In this document: positions 24,533-37,200 of the stretch, piece by piece
Position numbering within the stretch: position 1 is the first letter of the stretch
Layout: the number at the start of each line of letters is the position of its first letter
Made by a program: the position numbers and the translations under genes
Assembly: GCA_934045905.1 (NCBI GenBank)
Contig: OW203767.1
Coordinates: 15,503,073 to 15,567,072, forward strand
Reading direction: 5' to 3'
DNA length: 64,000 bases
Source: Leuctra nigra
Taxonomy: Eukaryota > Arthropoda > Insecta > Plecoptera > Leuctridae
The notes under the pieces: generated by a model
The model's database searches: none
Told to the model about the DNA's origin: nothing
What the model saw: only the letters and a program-made list of their open reading frames with translations

Positions 24533-27250
24533 AGTCCAAGGATAGTCCCGCAATGTTATTGATATAGCTATGACCGGGACTTCAAATAACCGGACTAGTG
24601 GTTTGTGATATTAAATGAGGGTCCTGGACAACATTGGATAATGTCCGTCAGACTGACCGGCTAACTCTGTTGGTAGAGCTCTCCCCTGGAGCTCCAAATA
24701 TTTACTTCGCACATTCCCCAATATCATCCTGAAACCCAGTACTAGGTATATCAATTGAACCACTTTTTAAAAAAAGGGCGTCCCGCGTCAGTCCAAAATT
24801 TGTGAAATTTACTTTTTATAAGAAAGGGCAAGAAAGGGCGTCAGTCCCAGATGGCTAAAATCCGCTCTTAATTTACGAAATTTTGCAGGAAATGGCATCA
24901 GTCCAGGACAGTTTATCATTGTTTTATTTGCATCACATCAAATGGACTGACGCCCTTTCTTGACGTAATTCAATTATTCTATAAATAACACTAGTTAGTA
25001 AAAAATAATTTTTGTAGACATATCAAAGATATAAGATATTTCTATTTAAAAGACACAAAACAACACACATTCTCTTACAATATCTCTGAACAGTGTTCTA
25101 TTTTATATCGGGTCTATATTTGTGCCCCTCTGCCGCCATGTTGGTATAAAACCTCCTCAGTCCTCTCCCCCATGTTGTCTCTAAACGTCAGATAAAAACA
25201 CGTCGCTGACAACGCGGCACAAATGTCCGCGGGGCTCAGCTTTAACGTGCACTTGCGAAATGGATCGGGAAATTGGAATGTTTTTTATGCAGTCGGTAAC
25301 TGCTGATCGGGGACGATGCGAGCGGCTGGTCGTAAGTCTGAGATATCACCCAGTACAGCTCACACTAAATGTCGCACGGCAAAGTCTACGGAATTGATTC
25401 GCCACTGAGTATAGTATGGGTTCAAAATAAGAAACACTCTTTTCAAAAATCTTTATTATCGCGATATTTTAGAACTAGAACAGTGTTATAGCTCAAAGTA
25501 AGAGACTACCTATTATAAACATTACTTTTTTATATTGATGAGCGGCGATGGCTCAGTTGGTTGAGCCCTAGCACGGAATTGAGATTGCTATTTTTGACTT
25601 CACTTCAGTTGCTATAAAACTATAAAATAGGAGTATATAATCAGTTATTATAATAGTTAATTAACATCGAATATTATTGTTTTGTTTACAAATAAATGTA
25701 GTTAGGTACAGTTTTGTGAAAAAAAGGTAAGTAGGTACTAAAAAAAGGTACTTCGTAACTAAAACCGGCATTTCACTTGGTCATTTATGATTTCTAATTT
25801 TCTGTCAAAATGGTGGGTAACAACGAAAACGATACAACAACGTCCAAAATAGATTATCTCAGAAAAGTGGATTTTTTGGACAAACACAATTTTAAATTGT
25901 TTCTTTGCAGTTGCAGATGAACACTGAAATACATTTATTTATTATCCACACAATCTAAAAGAGTCAATTGTTTGGCAATGCCCGAATATTTCAAAGTTAA
26001 TACATCGAATAATTCACCTTGATCTTCAATGGTGACAGATTGCATCACCAATCTTTGACAGGAGCGAATTACATTTTCAAACTAAACTCATTCGAACGAA
26101 TCTCCAAATGATTTAAAATACGATGGCGCAGAAATGCAGAAGCATTGCGCCATCTCTCTTTTCATCTTCATTCTAAATCCCTTCGAATAAAATACGGTCC
26201 ACGAATGGAATTGCCATCGCGGTTACCTCTAAGCGCGAGCGAGACAAAATTACGAGCTCAGCCAGCAAGAAGAGAGAGATAGAGAGAACTAGATCTGGAG
26301 TAGGGAGAACCTACTATAAAAGTCAACGTGGTAAAAATTGCAGCTCAATGTTGAACCGTCTTGCGAGCGGGAATCACTCCTGAGGGAGTGATGCTGGGCA
26401 AATAAGAAGACAGGAACAGACCGGGATTGCAAGGGATGAAGAGAGTGGGAAGGGGGTAACGATTTCACCTTTCTTTACTAGAGTGCGAAGAAACGGTGGC
26501 AATCTCAGAAGAGGAGATAAAAATATTGTATTTATTCGTTTCCAAGGAAATGATCCTGGGGTATTTGAGTAGAAAACGGGACGGGCACAATGAAAATATG
26601 TTCAAATATTGTCAGAGTAACATTTTTTTATTTGAAGATTCCCATTTAAGTAACATAAAATCATGATAATAACATAATGTACTTCGATAGTTTGCTACTT
26701 GGTTTGGTAACAATGCTGGAGATAGGCAAGAAATATGTCATGTGTATAATCAGTCAATATGTCATTACTTTAGAAGCAGAAGGGCAGAAGTCCTTTTTCT
26801 CAATTTTCAATTGCTACAAATAAAATTGGACGAAAGCAGACATACTAGCGTTTGATCTCACCTAAAGTATCATTGAAATGGACTCCCGGCTTTCTACCTC
26901 TAAGGTGCTATCACAGGGCACACAGAGAGATAAAGGGTTGAAAATATCACACAGAAAGGATGTTTGGTTTAGTAAATATGCAGGGACAACACATAAAATG
27001 CAAAGAGAACTGAGATTCCATCAATAAAGAATTGCTCAACATACCTGCAAAATAATATCAAATAAAAATCACTAAGATACACCACGCTCTAGAGGAAGAA
27101 TCTACAGTCCATAAGCCTAAAGTATATCACACCATCTCTGCTGAAAGTGGCAAGAGTCTAAAAATAGAAGAGATTTCGTTCTGACAGTCTAATCTTAGCT
27201 TCCATTGGTGTAAATGAAAACTGTAATATAAGAAGGACGATGGTAGGTAA
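24533..27250. other. Gene-free stretch downstream of the peroxiredoxin gene
   Basis: It contains a tRNA-like A-box fragment near 24,658-24,682, the inverted-repeat element at 24,830-24,961, another A-box fragment near 25,545-25,570, and a locally GC-rich block at 25,190-25,340. The CTATAAAAG at 26,312-26,320 resembles a TATA box, but I find no exon to attach it to. The peroxiredoxin 3' UTR must lie just left of 27,251. Confidence 0.4.
24830..24961. repeat. 132-bp element with perfect 18-bp inverted ends
   Basis: AAGAAAGGGCGTCAGTCC at 24,830-24,847 is perfectly complementary to 24,944-24,961. A partial direct copy of the left motif (AGGGCGTCCCGCGTCAGTCC) lies just upstream near 24,775-24,794. 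MITE-like or a local inverted duplication. Confidence 0.7.
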
Positions 27251-30200
27251 CTACTTGTTAACTTTTTGGAAATACTCTTTGGATCCGACTGGGTCCGGCT
27301 TGATGGTCGGTGAATCGGTGTTCCAGTTCGCAGGGCAGACTAGAACAAGAGCATGGAGTTATAAACAGATCAGACTTGTAGTGACTATCTTCTACTGACT
27401 TGGAGTACTCATATCGTCCTTGGTAATATGACTGACAAGAAATTAGTTTGTGCATCACAATTTCTGAAACTCTTTACCAATTTACAAAAATTTTGTAAAA
27501 TTAATCAATTTATGTTCACCTAAAATGATAATTAAGATATATTACCTAAAGTGGCCCATACACGGTCAATCTTGCATGACAAACTTACTTGACAAGCCCG
27601 GCATGACGGCATGACAAACCTGAACAACGCCCACACACGTTCAATTTAGGTTTGACAGTTCAGACCTTTGGGGTCATGCGCACTTTATTGCGCAACTTCC
27701 AAACAACTACAAAACAGCAAAACAGCTGAGTGAGATGAAAGGTCACGTGCTCCGGCTCTGCATTCTGATTGGCTATTTATGTTCAAGCAAGATTGATGAC
27801 TCCACACACGTCAAACTTGCTTGTCGTCTTGCATGAGCATGAAGCTCGATTTCAGTTTCTGTTGGAACTCCTTCAAGCCAAATTCCAGGCTTGACAAGCC
27901 ATCAAATCTGCTCCACACACGATCAAATTAGCATGTCATGCCGGGCTTGTCATGCAAGTCGTCAAGTAAGATTGACCGTGTGTGGGGCACTTAAATGGCC
28001 AACACACCGGCAATCTTGGATGACAAACTTACTTGACAAGCCCGGAAGTTTGATCATGTGTAGGGCTTTCAGCGAAGCTTGAAGAAATTCAAACACGGAC
28101 AGAAATCCTTCATGCCTACCTTCATGCCAAGGTCAGAAGGTGAAAAGCCACCTTTATAACTACCCAAGGAATTTATTTAACACTTCTCATGAAGCAACAG
28201 CCAAAATGGTCCGTTAGACCCTCCCTCACACCAAGGTCACGCGGCTTGACATGCAAGTCGTCAAGCAAGACTGACCAACTGATTGACTGAGACTGACGGA
28301 AGACTATGGGCCACTTTAGACTTTGTTAAATTGGCAATAGTTAAAAAATTAGTATAGTTCGTTCCCATTTTCTATATTCGCTTGAAGAAATAAAACATAA
28401 TTTTGTTATTTTTTTCGTACCTACTTTGTCAATGAATTTCCCAAAGTAGTGTCAACAAAAGGAATACAAATAGTATGGTTCCTATAATTAGGAAATATCT
28501 AAGCATCAAAAATATTTCCTTTATACGCTAAGACTTATGAGTTGACAAATGACACAAACTGAAAAGTCATAATATTACCAATTCGTTGGATAGACCGAAC
28601 CTCATGATGGCATAACTGGATGTTTTCTGAATTGTTTAAATAATATTAAGCTGATGCTGCAATATAAAATCAATCTCTCCAACTTAAAGGAAAGTTGGAA
28701 ATGTGAGTGGCCGTTGTTGAAACCAAACTCAATAGTTTGATCAAAATACTTAGAGGAATGAAGTGGTATGCTAAATAGTGCTGCTTAAGTTTTTTGACAC
28801 TTACCTTCACCGTGCTCGTCGACAAACTGGAAAGCCTTGACCAGTCGAAGCGTCTCGTCTACACTGCGGCCAACGGGCAGGTCGTTGACCGACATCTGAC
28901 GCAAGATCCCCTGCATAACAAGAAGTAGAACCAATTTAGAAGTGCAACACATTTCAGAAAAATACTTGATTTCAAAGCTAGTGAGAAATGAATTGTAAAA
29001 TACCTCAGGGCAATTAGACATAAAAATTAAAAATATAAATATTGTATAAAAGTATCCACTGAAAAAAGCATGTAAGTAAATGCAATGTCTCACTCATTCT
29101 TTAGGCTTAACTGAAAATTGTTTTGAAAATGTATTGCTAATGTTAGAAATTTCCTTTACAGATGGTGGCATTATTGCTTCTTGAAAAAAGTCACATTTTT
29201 TTTCCCAAAAAGACTTCTACATTTCTAAAAAATTCTAGGTACGTGGGTACTACTTCCTCAAAGCAAGAAATGATACATAATTCAAGTTAAATAGATACTG
29301 AGAGTACCAACCTATTATTTTTGCCGAGTGGGTGAAAAAGAACAATGTTGAACTATTTTTTACAAGTTCTAGCCGTGTTAGACTTGATTCCATCCTGGAA
29401 GGTTGTGTTCACTCTGGTATTTAAGATGACATACCTTGGGATCAATGATGAAGAGACCTCGCAACGCGATGCCAGAGTCTTCCAGCAGAACCTCATAGTC
29501 ACGTGAGATAGACTTGTTAAAGTCAGCTAACAGCGGATAACGGAGCCCACCCAATCCTCCAACCTGCCGCAAATAATCAGACATTGACGTTAGAATAGGT
29601 TAACCAATCCATGGCACAACTGCTTGCTGGCTGTTAGAAGCAAACGAAGGCCCAGTATTGTAATGCTTTGCTTTTAAAACAGTTAAGTTTTAATAGTACT
29701 AGGTAGGTACCTAGATTAATGATTTGTATTACTATCTACATGTTGAGATAGCAACAACTAATGACATTCCTGGAGCGACCACATTAACAGTCAATCATTT
29801 ACACGTTATGCAACAAATGAAATCTGAGTAAAATCGTGGAAAGATGTCACTTGGATTTGTAACCTTGCTCTATTGTGATGAAATACAACCATGTTATCTT
29901 TTAGTTAGATCAAAAATGTGTCTTGTATGTATAATCTTTTAACGAATATGCTGATATGCAAGGTAAACAGGGTAAATGAAAAAAAGTGTTAATTATTCAA
30001 GGTAATATCATAATATGACAACTGACCTTGAAGAATGAGGATTTCAGGATATTGTAATGAATGAGTGAAATGTGATATGTGCTCGAACTAGCATGATGCC
30101 AGCCTCGTTGTAACACAGATAGACCGTGTATATTAGGGATTAATATTGTGTGTAGGCTTACTTTTCGAGGCGTGTTGACCCATGCTAAATGACTGAAGTG

Positions 30201-30793
30201 AGAATCGGTGGAAACTCCTACTACTTCAGTGTTGATTTTATGAAAGTCTTTCATTCGCTCGCTGAATGCAATTATCTCTGTGGGACATACAAAAGTACTT
30301 CACAGAAGAGTGGTAAAAGCTCTCTCGAAATTACTTTAACTAAGACGAAAATATTAAATTATGGTAGGTACTTACAAATCAAGCGGATAGAAGAAAAGCA
30401 CGAGGTACTTTCCCTTGAAGTCAGAGAGTTTGATTTCCTTGAAATCGCCATTAACTACAGCCGTTCCGTGAAAGTCTGGAGCGGCCTGTTGCACTTTAGC
30501 AGCAAGTAGAGCAGCGGCTTGCGATTCATGGAGAAAAGGGTAAAACAATTAATTAGGTACATGATCAAACATTCATCCAAAAGTATGCTCTATGTATTAA
30601 ACTTACAGTTTTTTATTCCACGAGACGCAAAAGACGGACAACTGTTCAGAGATGTCTAAAAAAAATATATATGATTTTAGGTTATGTAACTCTCAATTTG
30701 ACAAGTTGTACAGGTTGTACGATGATCGGTACTTACCAAAGACCGAATACTCAAAAACTTGTTGGAAAAGCATTTAATAAGATTTGCAGACAT
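27251..30793 (-). CDS. Prx3: Mitochondrial 2-Cys peroxiredoxin (peroxiredoxin 3-like)
   Basis: Thioredoxin-dependent peroxidase that reduces hydrogen peroxide, here predicted for the mitochondrial matrix. Coding exons, minus strand: 30793-30737, 30655-30607, 30517-30376, 30297-30162, 29563-29435, 28910-28805, 27339-27251. All have GT/AG borders and join in frame to 235 aa. Residues 1 to about 40 ([19 protein letters not shown]...) are basic, Ser-rich and free of acidic residues, like a matrix-targeting peptide. The core begins [11 protein letters not shown]. The peroxidatic Cys is in FVCPTE (about Cys87), the resolving Cys in EVCPAN (about Cys208). The GGLG motif (about 130-133) and a C-terminal YF (KEYFQKVNK) are both present, the pair that makes eukaryotic 2-Cys enzymes prone to overoxidation. 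Head to head with GPN3. The last intron carries nested MITEs. A cytosolic Prx1/2 is the alternative; the leader argues against it. Confidence 0.93.
27546..28319. mobile_element. Composite or nested MITE in peroxiredoxin intron 6
   Basis: CTAAAGTGGCCCATA at 27,546-27,560 and its perfect complement at 28,305-28,319 bound the whole block. Inside, 27,549-27,992 has its own inverted ends (CACGGTCAATCTTGCATGAC and its complement), and 27,993-28,318 repeats the same design (CCGGCAATCTTGGATGACAA...). GACAAGCCCGG and its complement occur several times. Two copies of one family appear to be nested or fused, and they account for over half of the intron. Confidence 0.75.
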
Positions 30794-31081
30794 GTTAATA
30801 TTTAATATGTTCGATATTTATACTGGAAATAATAATATTAATTGAGATAAACACTTTTATTTCAAACGTCAAAAAAAGCCTGCCTTGATTTTTAACTCAG
30901 CGCTCAGAGCTCTGCTGCGGTAGGAACTCGAACCTCGCGAACAAGTCGGTCGGCAAAGTAGTTCAAAAGTGCTTGTTGATTCTCAAGAGAGGTTATGTGT
31001 TGAAGCATGATTACAGAAAATTGTTTACAAACACAGTTATTATATTAATTTTACGTTTGTTTACTGTTTAGTGATTTAAAA
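30794..31081. promoter_or_regulatory. Putative bidirectional promoter between Prx3 and GPN3
   Basis: The 288 bp between the two divergent start codons must hold both 5' UTRs and any core promoters. It contains a CpG-bearing block (30,897-30,960, with CTCGAACCTCGCGAAC) in otherwise AT-rich DNA. I see no TATA box in a convincing position, as is usual for housekeeping promoters. Transcription starts cannot be placed by eye. Confidence 0.5.
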
Positions 31082-33646
31082 ATGCGCTACGCTCAACTAG
31101 TTATGGGTCCTGCTGGAAGTGGCAAGGTGTGTTCTAAGGCTGTTCTCTTATTTCTTAGTTCCAAGCAGAAGCTGAATCAACCTACCTACCTACCTACCTA
31201 TTTAGTGGTTAGGTACCTAATTTCTTACTTTATAGTTTATCTCGAATTTGTAGTAAAGTAGGTACTACTTAGGTACCACTGTAGTGCAGCTTGTAATAGG
31301 TAGTAGGTTGTTTGCTGATACAGTGTAGCTAGAGTGTAGACAGCATTTACTAGGTTTGTTCGTCGAGGTGTTCTAACCTGCTCGGAGCAGGCGGAAGTAC
31401 GTCACTGAATATGTTAGGTGCATGAATTACGAATCAAAACTCGACGGATAGGTATAAGTAAACTTTTCCGTGACGACTTCCGGTGTGTTCCGAACAGGTT
31501 AGAACACCCCGACGAACAGACCTACTGTCTCATCACATGCAGTGTTGTTACTTTGGTAACACCTATTTTATTTTACACAGTCGACGTATTGCTCCACGAT
31601 CAAAACACATGCCGCCGATAACAGAAGAAACATCGAAGTCGTGAATCTGGACCCAGCTGCCGAGCACTTTGATTACCAACCTCTCATCGACATTCGAGAA
31701 CTCATCCACTTGAACGACGTCATGGAAGACCCAGATCTTCGTTTCGGTCCTAATGGCGGCTTAGTTTATTGCATGGAGTAAGTATAAGGGTCAGCAGTGC
31801 TTTCATGGTAGTTTCCCCACAGCCTAGTTGATATGTTATTGTCAGTACTTTTTGTCTAATGTCTGTCCATCCGATCGGGTAGCTCAGTTGGTAGAGCTCT
31901 CACCCGGCAAGTGGGAGGTCCTGGGTTCGAGCCCCGGTTCAAACAGATATATTCCACTTAATATATCCCTGTCTATCATCGTGTTCCTGACTACACTGAA
32001 AGTTTTCCATTAAACCCAATACCAAAGCAACAGATTGAAATCTGACTGAAGGGCGGTCAACATTGAATTGGAGGTGGTGCCCTCTAGTGAGTTGTGAAGT
32101 CAGATGAAACTGAAGTTACGAAGTTGTTAACCAGGCACCTCTGAATGTGGCTGACTTAAAATTATCCTGTGTCTAGCTAGACTGTCTGTACCTACTAGTT
32201 AGGTACCTAGGTACAACAGTTGTATAAAATTATATAGGTAAATGAAAATAGTATCAGAGGTATCAGTTTTGATGGAACCATTCTTGTAATGTAAGATTGG
32301 GGGAACTAGAGCTTCCAATGCTAAAGCCTTGAGCAAAAGCAAAGCCTTGAGAAGTACCTATGAATTTTGTAAATAATTCTACCTTACAGGTTTTCCTCCA
32401 ATTTTCATAATATGCAATCTGAAACAGAAACTAATTTTAGTCTAAAATGTCAAATGATATAAATAAAATGCAATGTCTCATTCCAGATTTCTCGTGGAAA
32501 ACAGTGATTGGCTGCAAGAGCAGCTGGCGGAGGGCGAAGACGACTACTTCCTGTTCGACTGTCCGGGCCAACTGGAACTCTACACGCACATGACTGTGTT
32601 CCGACAGCTGGTGGATCTGCTCCGGCAGTGGAACTTCAACGTCTGCGGCGTGTTCCTCGTGGACTCGCAGTTCATGATCGACGGCGCCAAGTTCATCTCC
32701 GGCACGATGGCGGCGCTGAGCGTCATGGCCAACCTCGAGGTGCCGCACGTCAATGTTCTCTCCAAGATGGATCTGCTGAGCAAGTCCTCCAAGCATCAGC
32801 TGGACAGGTAGGATTTATATCTGTGTACATTTGCCACACAATTGTTGAGTTTTGTCTTGGGAAAAAACATTACAATAACACATTGTCATATTACCTAGTA
32901 GGTATATTACCATGTTAAGAATTTGCTATTTTGCAGAGGGGTGACAGGAAAGTAGCAAATTCATAGAATGTAGAATGTAAAACTAAAATATATCTCCAAT
33001 ATTTGTAGGTAAAAATGAGGTTTTATGTGTCGGTAATCAACAGTCTTGTCGTGTACATTTTAAGTTTTTTTTTTGAACACCTCTTTTATTTACACAAAAC
33101 TTAGTGGCTAAAAAGTCCCTAAAAGGGACATATCTGTGGACATACCTACTAATAATAGTACACACTGTTGATCTTCACACACAAATAATTCATCGTATGA
33201 TTAGTTCTTAATGATTATTTTAACCTTTATTTTATCACTTTTTATCCACTCTTCATATCACTTCCAATTTCTGGAACTGGAATTGGTATTTTTGGATACC
33301 ACTCTCGACAAGTGATTTCTAACAAGTAACAACCCACCCAAACAATACCTTGCTAAACCAGGCCTTGCTATTTGATCCGATGCACAATATCTTCACCAGG
33401 TTCCTGGACCCCGACGTGCGCAGTCTGATGGAGAGCTCCGAGGATTCCCGGTGGAGCGCCAAGTACCACAGTCTGACGCTCGCCATCGGCAGCTTGATCA
33501 CAGACTTCAGCCTCGTCCGGTTCTGTCCCCTCGACATCAACGACGAGGAGAACCTCGCCGACCTGCTCATGACCATCGACAACGTCATCCAGTTCGGAGA
33601 AGATGCCGACGTGAAGACAGCGGACTTTGGTGGAGAGGATGAGTGA
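31082..33646 (+). CDS. GPN3: GPN-loop GTPase 3
   Basis: Member of the GPN-loop GTPase family, which acts in assembly and nuclear import of RNA polymerase II. Exons: 31082-31126, 31581-31777, 32487-32807, 33400-33646, joined in frame to 269 aa (human protein about 284). The start is [15 protein letters not shown], with the P-loop GPAGSGKST split by intron 1. The family-defining FGPNGG is at about 70-75, with Gly-Pro-Asn at 71-73. DCPGQ (105-109) is the G3 motif and SKMD (173-176) the G4 motif. The C-terminal exon begins FLDPDVRSL and ends in an acidic GGEDE tail. Intron 1 holds a MITE, intron 2 a SINE-like tRNA relic. Divergent from Prx3, convergent with the Gly-rich gene. Confidence 0.95.
31181..31201. 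repeat. (CCTA)n microsatellite
   Basis: Five CCTA units in GPN3 intron 1. TAGGTACC/CCTA words recur through 29-32 kb and 46-49 kb. Confidence 0.8.
31357..31518. mobile_element. 162-bp MITE in GPN3 intron 1
   Basis: TGTTCGTCGAGGTGTTCTAA at the left and its near-perfect complement (TTAGAACACCCCGACGAACA) at the right form inverted ends of about 30 bp. No coding capacity. Flanks do not show an unambiguous target duplication. Confidence 0.75.
31876..31960 (+). mobile_element. tRNA-derived SINE head in GPN3 intron 2
   Basis: GGTAGCTCAGTTGGTAGAGC fits a Pol III A box and GGGTTCGAGCC a B box, at tRNA-like spacing. The acceptor strands do not pair (GATCGGG against TTCAAAC), so this is not a functional tRNA gene. 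A tRNA-derived SINE or tRNA relic is the best reading. Confidence 0.6.
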
Positions 33647-33994
33647 ATTTTGTATTCATACTGTGACTGCTGGGATGTGATTGATAGTTGTGGACAAATT
33701 GTGAAGGTGATGACTTTGAGAGAGATTAATAATCTTGGTGGTTATGTTTGTTACCAATTTCTCTGACATTGGCAATGGTTTGGTGCCAGAGTCTTTTTGC
33801 TAAACATTATGGATGGATTATGGATATTATGGATGGTACATAAAAAATTTCAGTTATGAAGAATCCAAGTCAAAACACAGTTCAAAGAAATTGAAATATG
33901 TATGCATTTGCTAAACTAAAAACCTAAGAACATACATCTGCATGGTTTTGGCCAACTGAAACACAAACTCTTGATGTATTTTATAATTAATAAT

Positions 33995-34000
33995 TTTATT
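33995..34000 (-). terminator. Polyadenylation signal for the Gly-rich gene
   Basis: AATAAA on the minus strand, about 285 bp after the stop codon at 34,285. It is the nearest canonical hexamer. Confidence 0.5.
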
Positions 34001-34030
34001 TTTTCATTATTTACAAATTATGGGACTCTG

Positions 34031-34036
34031 AATAAA
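34031..34036 (+). terminator. Polyadenylation signal for GPN3
   Basis: AATAAA on the plus strand about 385 bp after the GPN3 stop. I see no canonical hexamer closer to the stop. It lies beyond the opposing signal at 33,995, so the two 3' UTRs would overlap. Confidence 0.5.
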
Positions 34037-34284
34037 AGCTGTTTCCCAACAAATGTTTGCATTTTGTAGAGGTTTCCTTTTCATCATACAAAAGCTCCAG
34101 ATATAAAACAAAAATATGAACATATTTTAAGAAAGAAACAGATTGCATAATGCCACAGTTCAATGATAACCGAATTACCATTCGTAAAAACTTATAAAAT
34201 GTATAACAGGAGTTTCTTTTCATTGAAAAACAAATAAAATTGTAAAAAGTATAGTAGTATTGTTTTTGAGATTCACTGGTTGCC

Positions 34285-37200
34285 CTACAACTCGTTGTGG
34301 ATGTATTCTGTCGTGGCTTGAATGTCGAATTCGTGGTAGTCCGCACACGTTCGCGTTGAGTATTTCTGATCACAGTCGTGGTTCTCCGTCGCGGCGTTGT
34401 AGAGCTTCCAGAACGGCGTTCCGGTTTGTCCAGAGATGAACCATGACGCAGCAATACTGCAACAAATAAAGTATCGATATTTAGAATCACTCTCTTTGAC
34501 GTACTTAAGTGCAGCACTTGGATAAGAAGACAAGTTATATGATGTAATAAAATGTTTCCTGTATTAAAGAAGAAGATGGTCTAGTGGGTTCTTATTCATA
34601 GCGTATTTTAACTTGTCAAAAGTCTACTTTTACTTCTTTCAAAGTTGGTATAGTGAATATGGAAAAGTGGTATGAAATAGGCTTGTTCACTGCCATTTGC
34701 TCTCAATCGCAGCGCTAGAGCCAGCTAAGCTGTCTCCCGCTAAGGTTTAAAAATGTTCCATTTCCGCTGTGCATTTTGATTGGCTCTTTGATTGACATTT
34801 GATGGCTCTTTGAGTGATTGGAACAGCAATGCCATCTACAATAGTTTTGCGTAAACAAGCCCATTGCATGGGAAGAGAATACTGACTTTTATTTGTACTA
34901 CTGTAGGTATACTTTGTACTGTAGTATCTTTCATTAAAGTGAGGTCATTGCAGGACTGCAGGAGTAATCACTAATCAGTAGTTGCCTAGTATGGTGACAG
35001 GAAAATAATGGTTCTGTCACGCGACGCCACAAGAAAAATTGTGTCGGGATATTGTGATATCAATTGACAATTATAGGCTAGCCATGATAAGACTTGTTAA
35101 TAGCCCAAGCCGAAGGCTATAAACATGTCTGTGGTAGTACCAAAGACGTCGATTGCAATACTCTATACATATCCCAACACTTTCAGGAATTTTTTCAATA
35201 ATGTGTTTCTAGCTTATTTCAGCCTACATGGTTTCTTCCTTGAAACCTTAGTTTTTTAAAAGTCATCTCACATGTTTAGATTTAAATAAAATGGGTTTCA
35301 TAGACCTGTGACTAAAATGACCAAGATGATAGTAAATCTGGTAAATGATTAATCAGCTCTTGGAAGCTAGTAAGTTTTTCTGTATAGTATAAAATGTTTT
35401 ATTTATTTCATGAAATAAAACCATAAAATGTATAGTATTGAAATACTATTAGATATTACTGCTTCCAAGTGTTGCTAGTCGGATACAAGGCTTTGTGTTT
35501 TGACGCTTTGTAATTGATCAATCAACACACCTGGCGAGTTTAGTGACTCCTGGTTTTAGTCCGACGCCGACATCTTTGACTTGGTTGACCGCACAGATCA
35601 CGTAGCGATCGCATTCTTCGTGTTTCCGTGCGAACGTGTACGCCCTCCACACCTTCAGCACCGGTTCGATGACTTCTCCGTTCAGCGTGTCGGCCATCTT
35701 GCTCTCGAGCTCGCCGGGGCCGAGGTGGCTGAGGCTCAGTCCCTTGCTCTGTCCAAGTCGGAACACGTCCTGTAACATTCAACATTCAATTGTAAAATTA
35801 GCCAGGGAGTATCTGAATCTGAATCTGAATCTGAATCTGAAGGACCGGGATGCGATGAGGCAAGGGCCCGGATAAACATGTGACAGGGCTCGTAAAACAA
35901 AGTAGAGATAGAAAAAATGTATGTTAAATGAGTAAATATGCTGGTTAAATATGAAAAACAGCAGTAAAATGTAAATAGGGGCTCGTAATATAGGAAAAGG
36001 GCCCATAAATAAAAAAAAGGTCCCCCCCCCCCCGCCCGGAGTGCGAAAAAAAAATCACACCCCGCCACTGACCTTGATTTATTTTAGTTAAACAAATAAT
36101 AAGGTTTATTTTTGTTGTTTATCGATAATTTGATCGTTTTGTATTATTTCCAAATAATCATGAAAGAGGAATAGAGTCTACATAAATAAAATGTATAAAG
36201 AGCATTTTTATGTGATACTACTCCCAGTACAGACACTTTAAATCAGTGGTACTCAACCTTTTTGACTTGCGGGCCAAAAATACGAATTTGCTTTTGTTGG
36301 CGGGCCGCATGCTTAAAAAAGTACAATAATGCTCACGTGATCAGGTAGTTTCAAGCTTTCAGGTTCATTTCAGGCGCGTAGGAACTACTTTTATCATGGG
36401 GGGGACTGCTTCAGTTTTGGCCCAGCAGGGCTTTTTTTTAGATTTTAATAATTTTAAAGTGATTCTGAGGCTCTAAAATGCACGAACTGAAGCAAAGTTC
36501 CCACCAAATGTTGCCCCGCAGGGCGTTTTTTTTAGAATTTAAGCAATTTATAAGTGATTCTGGGTTGCTTTAACTTAATTTTGTATGAAATTTTATTATA
36601 ATTATTTTGTATTATTTTGTATTATTTTCACAGTGGACAAATTTTGTGAATAAGTATGTATATGAAACATCAACTGGGGGCCATAAAAATTAGTCCCGCG
36701 GGCATCAGGTTGAGTACCACTGCTTTAAATCAATAAATCAATAAGTTTGCCGGCCTCACCTGGAGGTATTTCACTGCTGGCTTGATGTAAGTACCGGCAT
36801 GAATCTGCAGTCCGAACTGTCGCTTGAAGATAGCGTCCGCCAAGAGACTAAGAGACTCAGCCGGTCGCGACGGATCGAACAACACATTCTTGCTGTAGCC
36901 TTGGGCCTTGAGGAAGCTGTTACCGAAGTACTGTGCTGTACCCAGATATCTGCAGCCAGAGGAACAGTGAAATAAAATGTTTTAAAAAACATTTAAAAAA
37001 TAATGATCAGAACAATTTTTTTTTATTTTTAAACTAAATAAAAAAATTAAATTTATTTAATAAAAAAAAAAAAAGTATCGTAACTAGTTATTCTGAATTT
37101 TCATAATATTAATTATTTTACATTTTTTATAGATTTAAATACCAAATAATTATTTTCTTTGATTGGAGAAGAAAATCAAGATCTACATACTAGGCTAAGG

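Noticed and set aside
26312..26320. TATA-like CTATAAAAG
   Set aside because: No exon or conserved start region follows on the plus strand, so it cannot be tied to a gene.
31287..31310. let-7-like string (GGTAGTAGGTTGT)
   Set aside because: The seed differs (AATAGGTAG instead of TGAGGTAG), the 3' half does not match, and no hairpin arm is nearby. It lies among TAGGTA-type repeats.
31876..31960. Functional tRNA gene
   Set aside because: A and B boxes are good, but the acceptor strands do not pair and the anticodon arm is imperfect. Called a SINE relic instead.
32508..32918. Plus-strand frame rich in Arg/Ala over GPN3 exon 3
   Set aside because: Out-of-frame shadow of the GPN3 coding exon.
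34011..34517. Minus-strand frame of 168 codons
   Set aside because: Overlaps the last exon of the Gly-rich gene in another frame and continues into its 3' UTR. The family-consistent frame ends at 34,285.
35736..36068. Minus-strand frames over the (TCTGAA)n repeat
   Set aside because: Ser-Asp dipeptide runs come from the simple repeat. The region is intronic with transposon debris.
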